The notes: a model not told the origin generated them from the letters alone. 64,000 bases of DNA from CAYLNH01 sp964384625 (GCA_964384625.1 CAYLNH010000004.1:1-64000), one strand, 5' to 3'. Positions 28,090 through 38,060 are shown, counted from the first letter of the stretch. A program made the numbers and translations.

Positions 28090-28347
28090 TCAGTAGCGGA
28101 TATGTTTGGCGTTGGCATTCGACCGGACCCGGACCCGCTCCTTGCAGGCGGGGCAGACAACCAGAACCCGGCGGGGTTTGATGAAGAAGTCGTAATGGCA
28201 TTTCGGGCACTGGCAGATCTTCAGTTCCGACGGTTCCCAGTGCCGGGTGGCGACGCGCAGGAACTGCCGGCCCCAGAGCAGCAGCAGCAGCAGCACGCTC
28301 AAGCAGATTGCCAGCGTGAAGAATGCCTCAATGCTGATTGAGATCAT
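28090..28347 (-). CDS. Small membrane protein with zinc ribbon
   Basis: An 85-residue protein: one membrane span (about 6-26) followed by a cytoplasmic zinc ribbon, CPKCHYDFFIKPR and VVCPACKE. It overlaps the previous gene's 3' end by 20 bases and lies downstream of exbB/exbD, suggesting a cytoplasmic accessory to that complex. Confidence 0.65.
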   Translation of the reverse strand: MISISIEAFFTLAICLSVLLLLLLWGRQFLRVATRHWEPSELKICQCPKCHYDFFIKPRRVLVVCPACKERVRVRSNANAKHIRY

Positions 28348-29263
28348 ACCAGGGGACCTCCTCCAGTTCTCCTTCGCGGACAGTGGTCGGGAATTCCGGC
28401 CGGTACTTGAGACCGGGCACATGTTCCCAATGGACGGTCAGGTACCGGGTGGACTCGATCCAGTTGCGACGCTGCACACCCGGGGGGGACGCCGCGATGC
28501 GGGCCAGGAACGCGCGCAGGTGGCGGGCGGCCAGATCGTCAAGCTTCGGATTGCCGCTGGACCGAACCAGCCGCACACGGGGCTGACTGCCGGCGGGCGG
28601 CGGCTCCAGCGCCTCGGCCCGTTTGACAACCCCCGGGGCGACCTGCAAGACGGTGGGCTCGCGGGCCGACAATTCGTCCGGCTTCAAGGCCTTCTGAATC
28701 GCGCCGATCGACAACAGCGGCAGCCCGCCGACGGCTTTGCCGTCGGCGTCGACCCAGTAGACACCGGCGGCGACCGGTTTGGGTTGGTCTGCCGTCGGCG
28801 CCGCTCCGGGCGCGGCGGCCTGTCTCTGATCGACGGCCGCCCAGAAATCAGTGAACGTCAGTCCAACCGGCGTCACAGCCGGCAGATAGGGGATCTCCGG
28901 GCCGAGGTCGGCCGGCAGGATTTCCAACGGCCGGCGTTCGCGGCGGAATTCGCTGCGGCGGGAATAGAGATCCACATCATGGCGGCGCAGGAGCGGGTTG
29001 GTATCGGCCGGCTGGGTCATGATGGTGGGGTCCATGACCGTGAGATAATCAATCAGCGGATGGAGTTTGGCCGGCAGCTCCCGCTTGTCCATCGGCAAGG
29101 CGACGCGGGCGACATCCGCCGCGACGCCTTCCTCAACCGCCGACCGCTGCATCTCGCCGCTGCGGAAAACGAACCCGGCCGTGGCGATCAGGAGCAAGAC
29201 CAGAACGGCGGCCATAATCATATCCCGCAATGCCTGGCGGCGATGTCGGCGCGACCGGCTCAT
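28328..29263 (-). CDS. Membrane-anchored protein third in the exbB-exbD operon
   Basis: A 311-residue protein with a very basic N-terminus, one membrane span (about 15-33) and a Pro/Ala/Arg-rich extracytoplasmic domain. It overlaps exbD by four bases (ATGA). Position and layout match TonB or TolA-like partners that carry energy from the proton channel. The C-terminal YLTVHWEHVPGLKYRPEF could be the interaction domain, but I cannot align it to the TonB C-terminal family. Confidence 0.65.
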   Translation of the reverse strand: MSRSRRHRRQALRDMIMAAVLVLLLIATAGFVFRSGEMQRSAVEEGVAADVARVALPMDKRELPAKLHPLIDYLTVMDPTIMTQPADTNPLLRRHDVDLYSRRSEFRRERRPLEILPADLGPEIPYLPAVTPVGLTFTDFWAAVDQRQAAAPGAAPTADQPKPVAAGVYWVDADGKAVGGLPLLSIGAIQKALKPDELSAREPTVLQVAPGVVKRAEALEPPPAGSQPRVRLVRSSGNPKLDDLAARHLRAFLARIAASPPGVQRRNWIESTRYLTVHWEHVPGLKYRPEFPTTVREGELEEVPWYDLNQH

Positions 29264-29736
29264 GGGACTTCCACCTTGCGGCCTTCAGTAACAATGAACA
29301 GCGTAATCTCCTGCCGCCGGCAAATGTCCATGATGGTGGTCAGGTCATCCAGTGGAACGTTCTTGTCGGCCCGCAGGATGACGATCGGCCGGCGCACCCG
29401 GGTCGATCGCGTGCGTTTGTACTTGCCGAGCTCATTCTCGAGGACGTGAAAATCGGGGATCACCTTGGTATTGAAGAAGATCTCGCTGCCGTCCGACAGG
29501 CGGCGCATACTGATCACCAGCTTGTCGGCCGTGTCGAATCGAGCCTCAAGCACCTCCGGCAGCTCCACCTTGAAGCCGGGCACCTGCAGCAGGCTGCTGC
29601 CGAGCAGGATGAAAATGAGCAGCAGCAGGATAACGTCCACCAACGGCGTCAACATCAACCCGGAACCGGCGCGAACCGGCAGTCGACTGACGAAGTTGCG
29701 GACCTCGACCAGCGGCCTATCCGTCACTTCCTTCAC
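29260..29736 (-). CDS. ExbD/TolR-family proton-channel subunit
   Basis: A 158-residue protein. A basic start leads to the single membrane span LTPLVDVILLLLIFILLG with the conserved Asp that carries protons, followed by a periplasmic domain with EGRK near the end. The GTG at 29736 has a perfect AAGGAG site and begins 20 bases inside the exbB gene's end. It works with ExbB/TolQ to convert proton flow into work on an envelope partner. Confidence 0.88.
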   Translation of the reverse strand: MKEVTDRPLVEVRNFVSRLPVRAGSGLMLTPLVDVILLLLIFILLGSSLLQVPGFKVELPEVLEARFDTADKLVISMRRLSDGSEIFFNTKVIPDFHVLENELGKYKRTRSTRVRRPIVILRADKNVPLDDLTTIMDICRRQEITLFIVTEGRKVEVP

Positions 29737-30778
29737 GGGCAGTCTCCTTGGGCTCGGCAGCCGGGCTTTCAGGTGGCTCGCGGCCGTCGTCGTCATCATC
29801 CTCGCGTAAGGTCCGCATAAAGAACTCCGTCGGCGTTTCGCCCGGCTTTTCCTTCTGCTCTTCCTCCCCGGCATCCTCTTTGGCGACAGCCGGTTTCGTC
29901 CCTGGGCCGAAACTCCGCATAAACGCCTGGGTCGGCGTCCCGCCCGTATCTTCCCCGCTGTCGTCATCGGTCACACGCCCGCGGAGGTTGCGCATGAGCT
30001 TACCGGCCTTCGACTCCGGGTCGAGTTCCTGCGTGTCGTCCACGACCCGCCGGGCCTTGGCCTGTTCCTGATCCTTCACCGAGGGCGCGGCTTCGACGGC
30101 GTCGGCCACGTCCTGCGGGGCGATCTCATGCTCTTCGACCGGCAGTTGTTCCGGGTTCTCACTGAGGAAGTAGATGATCTCGGCGGCGGCCTTGTCCATT
30201 TCAATCAGGATGTTGTCGATCAACTCGCGGAAGTAATTGTAACTGAGGTAGGTGGGGATGGCGACCGTGAGTCCGGCGGCGGTACTGATCAAGGCGCTCT
30301 GCAGGTCGCCGGCCATTTCGGTCATCGGCATGAAAATACCGGCCTTCGACTGGTCCATGTTCTGCAGAATGGACAGCATACCGATCACCGTGCCCAGCAA
30401 GCCGAGCAGCGGCGTCACGTGAACAATCGTGAGCAGCGCCTTCATGAAGCGCTCGAGTCGAGGCAGTTCGGAGAGACAGGCCTCGCGCGCGGCCCGGTAC
30501 ATCCCTTCCCGGCCCTCTTCGCAATGCATAATGGCCTGCCGCACGATGTGGGCGGCCGGCCCCGGAGTTTCGTCGCAGATGATCACCGCCTGTTTCACGT
30601 CCTGACTGCGCAGCGTGTTGATCACACCGGGAAGGAAATCCTGCACATCGATCTGGGATCGACGCAGGCTGAGGAATCGCTCAATCACAATAATCAGGGC
30701 GATGACCGCGAAGACCAGGATGACGGCCGTCACGAAGCCGCCCTTCATCAACATGTCAATCAATACGGATGCGGACAT
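29717..30778 (-). CDS. ExbB/TolQ/MotA-family proton channel with long acidic tail
   Basis: A 353-residue protein, about 110 longer than a usual TolQ/ExbB. Three membrane spans lie near residues 13-32, 113-138 and 160-185, with the family motif TPLLGLLGTVIGM and the SALISTAAGLTVAIPTY segment. The extra C-terminal cytoplasmic tail is charged and contains two similar motifs, TPTQAFMRSFG and TPTEFFMRTLR, and a related KLMRNLRG. These look like short binding motifs. It heads the operon that runs to 24050. Confidence 0.88.
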   Translation of the reverse strand: MSASVLIDMLMKGGFVTAVILVFAVIALIIVIERFLSLRRSQIDVQDFLPGVINTLRSQDVKQAVIICDETPGPAAHIVRQAIMHCEEGREGMYRAAREACLSELPRLERFMKALLTIVHVTPLLGLLGTVIGMLSILQNMDQSKAGIFMPMTEMAGDLQSALISTAAGLTVAIPTYLSYNYFRELIDNILIEMDKAAAEIIYFLSENPEQLPVEEHEIAPQDVADAVEAAPSVKDQEQAKARRVVDDTQELDPESKAGKLMRNLRGRVTDDDSGEDTGGTPTQAFMRSFGPGTKPAVAKEDAGEEEQKEKPGETPTEFFMRTLREDDDDDGREPPESPAAEPKETAREGSDG

Positions 30779-30884
30779 ATCTTACCTTCCTTGCGAAGCC
30801 ACGCCGCCGCGCCCGGCGCCACGCCGAACGTTCGCAACGGGGTTGCACACGCGCCTCCTGCAGCTATATCCTCTTCGAATCCAT

Positions 30885-30913
30885 ACTATAGCGGCGATTC
30901 CGCGGTTTGATAA
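30885..30913 (-). promoter_or_regulatory. Promoter of the exbB operon
   Basis: On the minus strand TTATCA (30908-30913) and TATAGT (30885-30890) are 17 bases apart, about 100 bases before the exbB ATG. Confidence 0.55.
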
Positions 30914-31037
30914 GGCCCGCGACCAAAGATTATCGATTCATAGAAATTCAGCTGCAGGTCTGGAAATCTGCCTCCCAACTCACTAGAGTTGTGGCGGTGA
31001 CAGCCCGGTGCGGTCACCTCACACAAGGAGGTCCTTG

Positions 31038-31718
31038 ATGGCTGATGGATGCAATCCGACCGCAGGCGTGGACTGGGAAGATCCAGTTCTCGGCATGCCG
31101 TTTGTCTGGATCCCGAGCCTGAAGGTCTGGGTCGGCCGCTACACCGTCACCAATGCCGAATTCCGCGCCTTCCGGCCGGCCCATTCCAGCGGCGCCTTTG
31201 AAGGCCAGTCCCTGGACGGCGACCGGCAGCCGGTGGTGATGGTCAGCTTCAACGATGCGATGGACTTCTGCAAGTGGCTGCGGCAAGAGGCCTGCGCCAA
31301 GGGCGTGGACGAACGCCTCATCGTGCGCCTGCCGAGCCACAACGAATGGACCGCCTTCGCATCCTGCGGCACAATCCGCCGCTACCCCTGGGGCGATGAC
31401 TGGCCGCCGACCTACGGCAACTACGGCGACGAAGCGGCGAAGCGGGTTTTCACCGAGTGGGATATCATCAGCGGCTATGACGACGGCTTTGCGGTGAGCT
31501 GTCCGGTGGAGGAGGCGGGAGCCAACGACTGGGGCCTGTACGGCGTCGCCGGCAACGTCTATGAATGGACGTTCGAAGCCAACGGCACGGGGACGGAACT
31601 GCGCGGCGGCTCGTGGAGCACCTACCAGAAACCGTACCTGACGCTGGCCAACCGGCTCCCCCGTGAGCCGTCAAGCCGACTGGTCAACTTCGGCTTCCGC
31701 ATCGTCGTCGGCGACTGA
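31038..31718 (+). CDS. SUMF1/formylglycine-generating-enzyme-fold protein
   Basis: A 226-residue cytosolic protein with the FGE fold markers: YTVTNAEFRAF, NEWTAFASCG with YPWGDDW, GVAGNVYEWTFE, ELRGGSW and the final FGFRIVVGD. The paired cysteines of true formylglycine-generating enzymes near the C-terminus are missing, so it is more likely a binding or scaffold member. An AAGGAGG site precedes the ATG. A paralogue lies at 61336. Confidence 0.82.
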   Translation: MADGCNPTAGVDWEDPVLGMPFVWIPSLKVWVGRYTVTNAEFRAFRPAHSSGAFEGQSLDGDRQPVVMVSFNDAMDFCKWLRQEACAKGVDERLIVRLPSHNEWTAFASCGTIRRYPWGDDWPPTYGNYGDEAAKRVFTEWDIISGYDDGFAVSCPVEEAGANDWGLYGVAGNVYEWTFEANGTGTELRGGSWSTYQKPYLTLANRLPREPSSRLVNFGFRIVVGD

Positions 31719-31774
31719 GTCTGCCGTCGACGCCATTTCCTGTTGTTGCGGCCGGAGTTTGCCGGCAATACCGG

Positions 31775-32833
31775 TCACTCCGTGGGCAGGATCAGACTGC
31801 CGCGAACCGAGATGGACCGGAAGTGACCGCGCTTGCTCTGAAAGGTCAGTTCAACTCTGGTCGGTTGCCGACGCAGCCCCGCGGGAATCTGACGTTGGAC
31901 AATGACGGTTTCATCGGGATTGACGATCAGCAGTTCATCGTTGCGTCGGACAACGGAGAAGCGGTTCTTCTTGCCGGTCAGTTGATCAGCCCGGACGGAG
32001 AGCTGCTGCTCCCAGAGCTCGATCGTCAGCTTGTCGAAGTTCGCATTGGTCCGGAGGGACAGATTCCCGACACAGGTGAACCGGCTGGTCAGCTTCAGCT
32101 CTTGCTGGAAGTTCATCGCTCGCACGGTCCAGGACCGGCCGGCTTTCTTCCGTTCCTTTTCCCAGTACTCAGGTTTGCCTTTGATATCGAAGTGGCGCTT
32201 GAGTGTCTTGAAACCTTCGTCGACGGGGATCGTCAGGTTCAGGGCCATGGGATCGCCGGCCGGTTCGGTCGTTTTCTTGACCGCTCCCGGCGCCTTCGGC
32301 GGCTTCTTGCGGCCGTAGACGACGTCGAGATCGATCGGGCGGTTCAGCACGGCATCCAGTTCGCCGCCAACGCCGACGGCCTTCAGTTTCTGCAGGCCGA
32401 GGATGACGCGATCCTGCTTGGGAAAGAAATGCTCCAGCGTCAGCAGATAAAGCAGGGCCAGGCGGTTGATCTCGATGTTCCGGTTCGGCAAGTCCAGCAG
32501 TTTTTCCGCGCGGCTCAACATCACGCTCAGCAGTTTCTGCTCCGTCACGCGCACGCGCTCGGGTTTGAGCTTGATTTCGCGCTCGAGTTTGCCGACCACC
32601 AGGAGATAATCTTCGTTCAGCGGCAGGATGGCTCCGCCGAGACGCAGCAGCACAAGGCCGGACGGATCCGCGGGTCGACGCGCCAGACGATTCCGGCCGA
32701 CGGCAATGGAGAACTCGGCAATCTCTTCATCCAGGGTCTTCTTGTTCTTTGCTGCCGCGTCGAAACGGACACACACCCCCAGGCACGCGAGCAGGACCAG
32801 CATCCCCCAGAACTTTCCGGCGGAACTACCCAT
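31775..32833 (-). CDS. Exported protein of unknown function
   Basis: A 352-residue protein with a signal peptide (1-27). The first half is helical and the second beta-rich with many Arg and Lys. No known domain is seen. It starts three bases after the stop of another exported protein. Confidence 0.65.
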   Translation of the reverse strand: MGSSAGKFWGMLVLLACLGVCVRFDAAAKNKKTLDEEIAEFSIAVGRNRLARRPADPSGLVLLRLGGAILPLNEDYLLVVGKLEREIKLKPERVRVTEQKLLSVMLSRAEKLLDLPNRNIEINRLALLYLLTLEHFFPKQDRVILGLQKLKAVGVGGELDAVLNRPIDLDVVYGRKKPPKAPGAVKKTTEPAGDPMALNLTIPVDEGFKTLKRHFDIKGKPEYWEKERKKAGRSWTVRAMNFQQELKLTSRFTCVGNLSLRTNANFDKLTIELWEQQLSVRADQLTGKKNRFSVVRRNDELLIVNPDETVIVQRQIPAGLRRQPTRVELTFQSKRGHFRSISVRGSLILPTE

Positions 32834-32836
32834 GAT

Positions 32837-33334
32837 CTACTTCTCTTCCGTCGTCTTGATTTCGGGCGCCGGCAGGATACGCAGCGCGCCTTTGTCCTGC
32901 ACGAATGTCGCCAGCAGTTTGTGATCTGAACGCACCCAGGAACGATAGCGGATGGTGCTCTGCAGGCGCCTGGCATGGTCTTTGACCGGCAACGGTTTGA
33001 TTGGTTCCTCGTACGCCGGCGTCGGATAAAATCGGCCGCCGGCAGTTTCGTGGGCCAGAAGAATCGCCAGAATCTGGGCGATCGAAAGGGTCTTGCCGTC
33101 CTTGCCGCGATAGTCCATACTGAATGCCTTCCCGGCGCGGAAAGATACGGTCACAATCAGGTCGTCCGCAGCGAACACCGCTGCTTTCACTTTGCCGGTG
33201 GCCTCGTCAAGGAATTTGTTGGTCGGTTTGCCGTACTGTTTGATGCACTGCTCGAGCGAATCCCCCCAGTTGGCCCGCACCGGAAAGGCCAGACAGACCA
33301 GCACGGCAATCCCGGCCAGAACGCGATGGTTCAT
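32837..33334 (-). CDS. Small exported protein
   Basis: A 165-residue protein with a clear signal peptide ending near residue 21 (PVRA). The start of the mature part, WGDSLEQCIKQYGKP, is a pattern seen in many small periplasmic proteins of this group. Function unknown. It lies between a TerB-like gene and another exported-protein gene on the same strand. Confidence 0.65.
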   Translation of the reverse strand: MNHRVLAGIAVLVCLAFPVRANWGDSLEQCIKQYGKPTNKFLDEATGKVKAAVFAADDLIVTVSFRAGKAFSMDYRGKDGKTLSIAQILAILLAHETAGGRFYPTPAYEEPIKPLPVKDHARRLQSTIRYRSWVRSDHKLLATFVQDKGALRILPAPEIKTTEEK

Positions 33335-33353
33335 ATTTCGACTCCTTCAGATT

Positions 33354-34136
33354 CTATTTCGACTGGAAAACAGTCAGATTATTCTTCACCAGGATGATTT
33401 CAAAGATGGCCTCATAGTCGTCCGGCTGAATTCCCATGGCTTCACGAAACTGTTTCATCAGCCCCTTTTCCGTACTGCGCAACACGCCGTCCACCATGGA
33501 AATCTCCAGCATATTGGCGATCAGACAGAGCTTCTGGCTCTGATCATACTCATGACTCAACTGCTCGACCAGACGGACCGTGCCGACGCGCCGCAGGTAT
33601 TCCAGGCCTCTGGCCACGGTTTCCGGGCTGTCGACCTGGCGATTCAGCAGTATCAGTTCCTCCGGATCGATATTGCCGTCAACCTGAATCAAGGCGTAGA
33701 TGGCGGCACAGAATGCGACCAACGGATCGAACTCAACGCCCGCAGCGGCCGGCAGCAGCGCTGTCGGCGGCTTGGCCGGCGCTGGCGGCGAGGCCTCCGC
33801 CCCTTCATGCTTCAGCGCGGCAATGGACTGCAGGACCCCCTCGTCCATCGCGGAGAACTTCAGGCTGTAATCACCGGCAGCACAGCGTACCTTGAGATGG
33901 GCAAACGGCCGGTCCTCGACGACTTCCAGGGCTTCGATCGCGGCAACCGGCAGGCAGTGCTCCTCGATGGTCTCGCCAACGCGCCGGGAAAACAGGTAGA
34001 GGTTCGCTTCATCCGTAATGATGTAGGTCTCACCGAGATCACCGCTCAGGCTGTTGAGGGACCGGCAACTGGCACAGATTGTGCCGGATTCGCTTTGGGC
34101 CTTGAAGCTCTGTTCGATTTCCAGCGGTAACGTCAT
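33354..34136 (-). CDS. TerB-like domain protein with N-terminal GRAM/PH-like region
   Basis: A 260-residue protein. Residues 1-110 form a beta-rich region that includes the CASC pair and a stretch like a PH-type domain (YIITDEANLYLFSRRVGETI). A Pro/Ala linker follows, and residues 140-260 resemble the TerB helical fold: FCAAIYALIQVDGNIDPEE, LIANMLEISMVDGVL and the acidic repeats. TerB-like domains bind metal and sit on stress or envelope-linked proteins. The ATG at 34136 is chosen because the upstream extension is non-coding in character. Confidence 0.7.
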   Translation of the reverse strand: MTLPLEIEQSFKAQSESGTICASCRSLNSLSGDLGETYIITDEANLYLFSRRVGETIEEHCLPVAAIEALEVVEDRPFAHLKVRCAAGDYSLKFSAMDEGVLQSIAALKHEGAEASPPAPAKPPTALLPAAAGVEFDPLVAFCAAIYALIQVDGNIDPEELILLNRQVDSPETVARGLEYLRRVGTVRLVEQLSHEYDQSQKLCLIANMLEISMVDGVLRSTEKGLMKQFREAMGIQPDDYEAIFEIILVKNNLTVFQSK

Positions 34137-34398
34137 GGCAATCACTCCCGTGTTGTCGTCAAGTGGGCCATAACATCGTGGATCTCCGGGAGGAATGCAA
34201 GGACTGCCCGCCGCGCAAAACTGCGCCCCCGACCCGGATCCGGCCGCGGTTGCCCCGGATTTTGCTTCTGCACCTTGAATCCTGTTGCATTCCCGGCAGT
34301 GTAACAACGTGCGGGTCAGGGCTTTGGTGTGCCCGCATCGCTTTCCTGACTGAAACAGCAGAAGCGTGCAGGCGGGCGTTTTACAGAAGGCAATTGCT

Positions 34399-35457
34399 AT
34401 GAGCAAGACGGTCGAAAAACATCTGCGCATCGTGGCCAAGGTCCGCAGCGAAATCGTCGGCGGCAAATACCCACCGGACAGCCGGCTGCCGACATCGCGG
34501 GAATTGGCGGCCCGATTTAAGGCCAGCAGCGTCACGGTCAACCATGCCTTGCAGGTTCTGATTGCCGACGGCTTCATCCGCACCAACGGCCGTCACGGCA
34601 CCTTTGTCGTCAGCAACCCGCCGCATCTGTTTCGCTACGGGCTGGTGTGTTTCGAGGGAGCCGCAGAGAAGAACCGTTTTTTCCGGTCGCTCCAGGCCGA
34701 AGCCGAGCGCTACAAACGCCCACAATTGCGGCGCGTGGTCTCCTACCTGGGACTGGATCTCAAGAATGAATATGAGAGCTACGAGCGCCTGCTGGCCGAC
34801 GTGCAGGCCGAACGGCTAGCCGGCCTGTTCTTCACGGTGCCCCCGTTCAAGCTCGCGGACACCCCCATACTGACCGCGCCCCGACTGCCGCGGGTGGCCA
34901 TCATGTCCAAAGGCCCGCATTTCCCGGATATGCCGCGGATCGCCATGGACAATCGTTGCTTCGTCGACAAAGCCCTGCAGTACCTCGACGGCTGCGGCTG
35001 TCGGCGGCCGGCAATCCTGGGGTCGTCGGCGTTCCTGCAGGGGCACCTCGGGGATCTCGGCGCGGCGTTGGAGCACCATGGTCTGCACGTCCCGGACCAT
35101 CACCTGCAGAGCGTCCACCTGGATGCCGCCCCTGCCGCCGATAATCTGGTACAACTGCTGTTCCACCGTGATTTTCCGGATCGCCCCGACGCGTTGTTCA
35201 TCCTTGACGACAATCTGCTGCACGCCGCCGTTGACGGCCTGCGAGCCGCCGGCTGTTCCCCCGATGAAGTACAGGTGATCAGCCATGCCAACTTCCCGAT
35301 CGACGACCGCCCCGACTTCCCGGTGAAACTCCTGGGCTATGATGTCGGCAGCATTGTCCGTCGCGCCATCGAGATCATCGACCTCCAACGGCATGGCGAG
35401 ACCGTCCCGCTGGTGCATTCGTTTGAGCCGTACTTCGACCACGAGCTCGGCAGCTGA
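34399..35457 (+). CDS. GntR-family transcription regulator with LacI-like effector domain
   Basis: A 352-residue protein. Residues 8-75 form a GntR winged helix (RLPTSRELAARF, VNHALQVLIADGFIRTNGRHGTF). The rest is a periplasmic-binding-protein-like sugar-sensing domain, as in AraR. An AGAAGG site precedes the ATG. It probably controls a carbohydrate locus; a neighbouring target is not obvious, as the next genes encode envelope proteins. Confidence 0.85.
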   Translation: MSKTVEKHLRIVAKVRSEIVGGKYPPDSRLPTSRELAARFKASSVTVNHALQVLIADGFIRTNGRHGTFVVSNPPHLFRYGLVCFEGAAEKNRFFRSLQAEAERYKRPQLRRVVSYLGLDLKNEYESYERLLADVQAERLAGLFFTVPPFKLADTPILTAPRLPRVAIMSKGPHFPDMPRIAMDNRCFVDKALQYLDGCGCRRPAILGSSAFLQGHLGDLGAALEHHGLHVPDHHLQSVHLDAAPAADNLVQLLFHRDFPDRPDALFILDDNLLHAAVDGLRAAGCSPDEVQVISHANFPIDDRPDFPVKLLGYDVGSIVRRAIEIIDLQRHGETVPLVHSFEPYFDHELGS

Positions 35458-35561
35458 CGGCCAGACGAAGTATTGCCTGGCGCCGCGGGATCCGGTTGCA
35501 CCCCGGCGGTGTCCAACCTATTGTATCTTACCTTCGCACCGGGTCGAACTGAGTTGCACCG

Positions 35562-38015
35562 ATGAATCAAGCCGCAGCCGACAAGCCGAAACCGGCGGCA
35601 CCGCCTGCCAAGCCGCCGCCGGCACAGCAGCCGGCGCCGCTGCACTGGGCCTATCTGCTGCTGTACATGGTCGGCATCACCGCCGCCCTGTGGCAGCATG
35701 GCCAACCGCAACTCACCCTGGTGCTGCTGATCGCCGCGGGCGTGGTCGGCATTCTGCCGTATGTCCCGGTTCCGCAACTGGGCGATATCAACCGCAAACT
35801 GATTCAGCATATGATCTCCGCCGTCGGCGTGATGTGGATGTTCATCCGACTGAACCACGGAACGCCGGCGGATCTGCTGCTGATCGAGGGGTTCACGATC
35901 ATCGGGATCAACTTCGGTTTGGGCCGGTCCCCGAAGGAATTCGGCTATCTGCTCCTGATCGCCGCCACCGACATCGGCTACGGCGCCGTCATCCCGCCGC
36001 GCGCCGTTTACGTCTGGATGCTGCCGATCGGCATCGTGCTCTGCCTGCTGCTGCTCTACCACGGCCGGGCGGCGACGTTGGCCCGGCTGCGACAGATCAG
36101 AGCCATACAAACCGTTTCCCGGCGCAATGCCGTCGTCCTCGGAGCCCATGCCGTTCTGGTGCTCATCGCCTGGATGCTGCTGTTCTCGGTGATGCCGATC
36201 CGCAACCGGTCGCCCTGGCAGCGCGGCGCGGTCAGCAGTTCTTTCACCAGAGACAAACGCAATGAACTGCCCGACGACTTCCAGAAATGGATGACGTCCT
36301 CCTTCCAACAGACCGATCCGCGCGGTCGTCGCGAGACGACGCAGGGCAGTCACCCGACCCACGCGTCACGGCAGGCGAACCAGGTCGTCACCGGTGACGA
36401 CAGCTCCATGGCCGCCGACGGCAACGGCGGCGGCAGCCCCGGGAAAGACCTGGTCATGCGGGTCGAGTCGCCGCTCAAGTTGTATTGGCTGGCCGCGCTC
36501 TACGATCGCTACGACGGCAAGACGTGGCGCGCTACGCGAGCCATGCAGCGACAGACTGTCAACCTGCAGTTCGACCGCCGGCGCCGCGTGCCCGCCGTGC
36601 CGCAGCGGTACACCATCGAGAAGTGGATTTCTCCGGCGTTGTACTCCGCCTTCATGCGGAAACCGGGCACGACGATCGGCAGCCGGGGCGTGCCGACAAT
36701 CCGGACGTTCTACGGCGAACGTTTCCTCAAGGGCCGGCGCCTGCCGCGGCTGCCGTTCAACTATTCCGTCCGTTCCGTCGTCGCCGACGCCGCCAGCAAT
36801 CTCAGCCGCTGGTCCGAACGAATCCCGCCCGAACACTACCTGCACCTGCCGGACCTGGATGAACGGATCCATCAGAAGGCGGCGGAACTCACCCGCGACG
36901 CCGCCACCCCGCTCGAGCAGGCGATGGCCCTGCGCGACTACTTCCGCCGTAACTACACGTACAGCCTGGAGACCCGGCGGCCGCCGGAAGACCGCGAAAC
37001 CGTCGAATACTTCCTCTTCGAAATGAATGCCGGCCACTGCGAGTACTTCGCCGCCGCACTCGCCGTCATGGGCCGCTGTATCGGCCTGCCCTCCCGCGTC
37101 GCGACCGGCTTCGCCCCGGGCAACTACAACGTCATCAACGGCCGCTTCGAGGTCTACGAATATCATGCACACGCCTGGACCCAGATCTACATTGAAGGCA
37201 TCGGCTGGCTCACGATCGACGGAACCCCCGCCGGCGCGCCGCAGATGGAGTCGAAAACCACGCCGCTCGGCATCGGCAGCCTGCGGGATCCGTTCTCCGA
37301 TGAATGGCGCGTCACCACGCCGGAACTCGCCAGTGAGACAACCCGATTCGCCGAGACCGAAGAACGCTTTCGCACCAAAGCCCGGGCCGGCGGCGGCGGC
37401 GCCGCCGTCGCCCAGGCCATGGGCAAGCTCCTGGTCGCCACCCAGCGACATAAAATGAGAACCGGCAAGCCGGCGGCGGATGACCCGGAAGAACCGGCGG
37501 AACCGGGGGCGCTGAGGCGAATTCGCGTGAACCTCGAAAACGCCTTCGAGGATGCCGTCAACCGGATCAAGGCGTTCCTTACCGGCCTGTCGACCCTCGA
37601 CCTCGTCGCGGCGATCCTGTTCTGTGTCCTGGTTATTCTGCTCATCGTCCTCTACCCCGTCTGGCGGCGGCGGCGGCGGTTCCAACGGCAACTGCAGCTC
37701 TGCGAATCACGCTTCGCGGAAGCCGAGGCCGCCAGTGCCGACAACGCCGAAGTCTGCATCACGGCCTGCTACAAGATGCTCCGGGACCTCCTGACCCTGG
37801 CCGGCATGCCCCGCGATCCCGCCGAGGAACTGGTCGACTACGCCACCGGCCTGGATCGTCAGGGGCTGGCCTACAGCAAAGATGTGATGGCGGTTTTCGT
37901 CACCTATTTCGAGCTCCAATACCATCCCGTCAAACCCAGCCTCCGCGAAGCCCACAGCGCCTTCGAACACGCCCGCCAGGCACGCGCCGCGCTTCGCCGG
38001 CAACTGGCTGTCTGA
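35562..38015 (+). CDS. TgpA-type membrane transglutaminase
   Basis: An 817-residue protein: a Pro-rich cytoplasmic start, about six membrane spans (40-210), a long extracytoplasmic region and a transglutaminase core. Its triad is visible as Cys in AGHCEYFAA, His in YHAHAWTQ and Asp in TIDGTP. A further span (about 690-708) precedes a DUF4129-like cytoplasmic tail. Such proteins are common beside DUF58 and MoxR genes, which are absent here. The enzyme probably cross-links or cleaves proteins outside the membrane. Confidence 0.9.
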   Translation: MNQAAADKPKPAAPPAKPPPAQQPAPLHWAYLLLYMVGITAALWQHGQPQLTLVLLIAAGVVGILPYVPVPQLGDINRKLIQHMISAVGVMWMFIRLNHGTPADLLLIEGFTIIGINFGLGRSPKEFGYLLLIAATDIGYGAVIPPRAVYVWMLPIGIVLCLLLLYHGRAATLARLRQIRAIQTVSRRNAVVLGAHAVLVLIAWMLLFSVMPIRNRSPWQRGAVSSSFTRDKRNELPDDFQKWMTSSFQQTDPRGRRETTQGSHPTHASRQANQVVTGDDSSMAADGNGGGSPGKDLVMRVESPLKLYWLAALYDRYDGKTWRATRAMQRQTVNLQFDRRRRVPAVPQRYTIEKWISPALYSAFMRKPGTTIGSRGVPTIRTFYGERFLKGRRLPRLPFNYSVRSVVADAASNLSRWSERIPPEHYLHLPDLDERIHQKAAELTRDAATPLEQAMALRDYFRRNYTYSLETRRPPEDRETVEYFLFEMNAGHCEYFAAALAVMGRCIGLPSRVATGFAPGNYNVINGRFEVYEYHAHAWTQIYIEGIGWLTIDGTPAGAPQMESKTTPLGIGSLRDPFSDEWRVTTPELASETTRFAETEERFRTKARAGGGGAAVAQAMGKLLVATQRHKMRTGKPAADDPEEPAEPGALRRIRVNLENAFEDAVNRIKAFLTGLSTLDLVAAILFCVLVILLIVLYPVWRRRRRFQRQLQLCESRFAEAEAASADNAEVCITACYKMLRDLLTLAGMPRDPAEELVDYATGLDRQGLAYSKDVMAVFVTYFELQYHPVKPSLREAHSAFEHARQARAALRRQLAV

Positions 38016-38060
38016 CCCGAACCGCCGCCGCCAATCCACCGGAAAATCTCCGATTTCCAC

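Noticed and set aside
31038..31718. True formylglycine-generating enzyme
   Set aside because: The catalytic cysteines are missing and no sulfatase gene is near.
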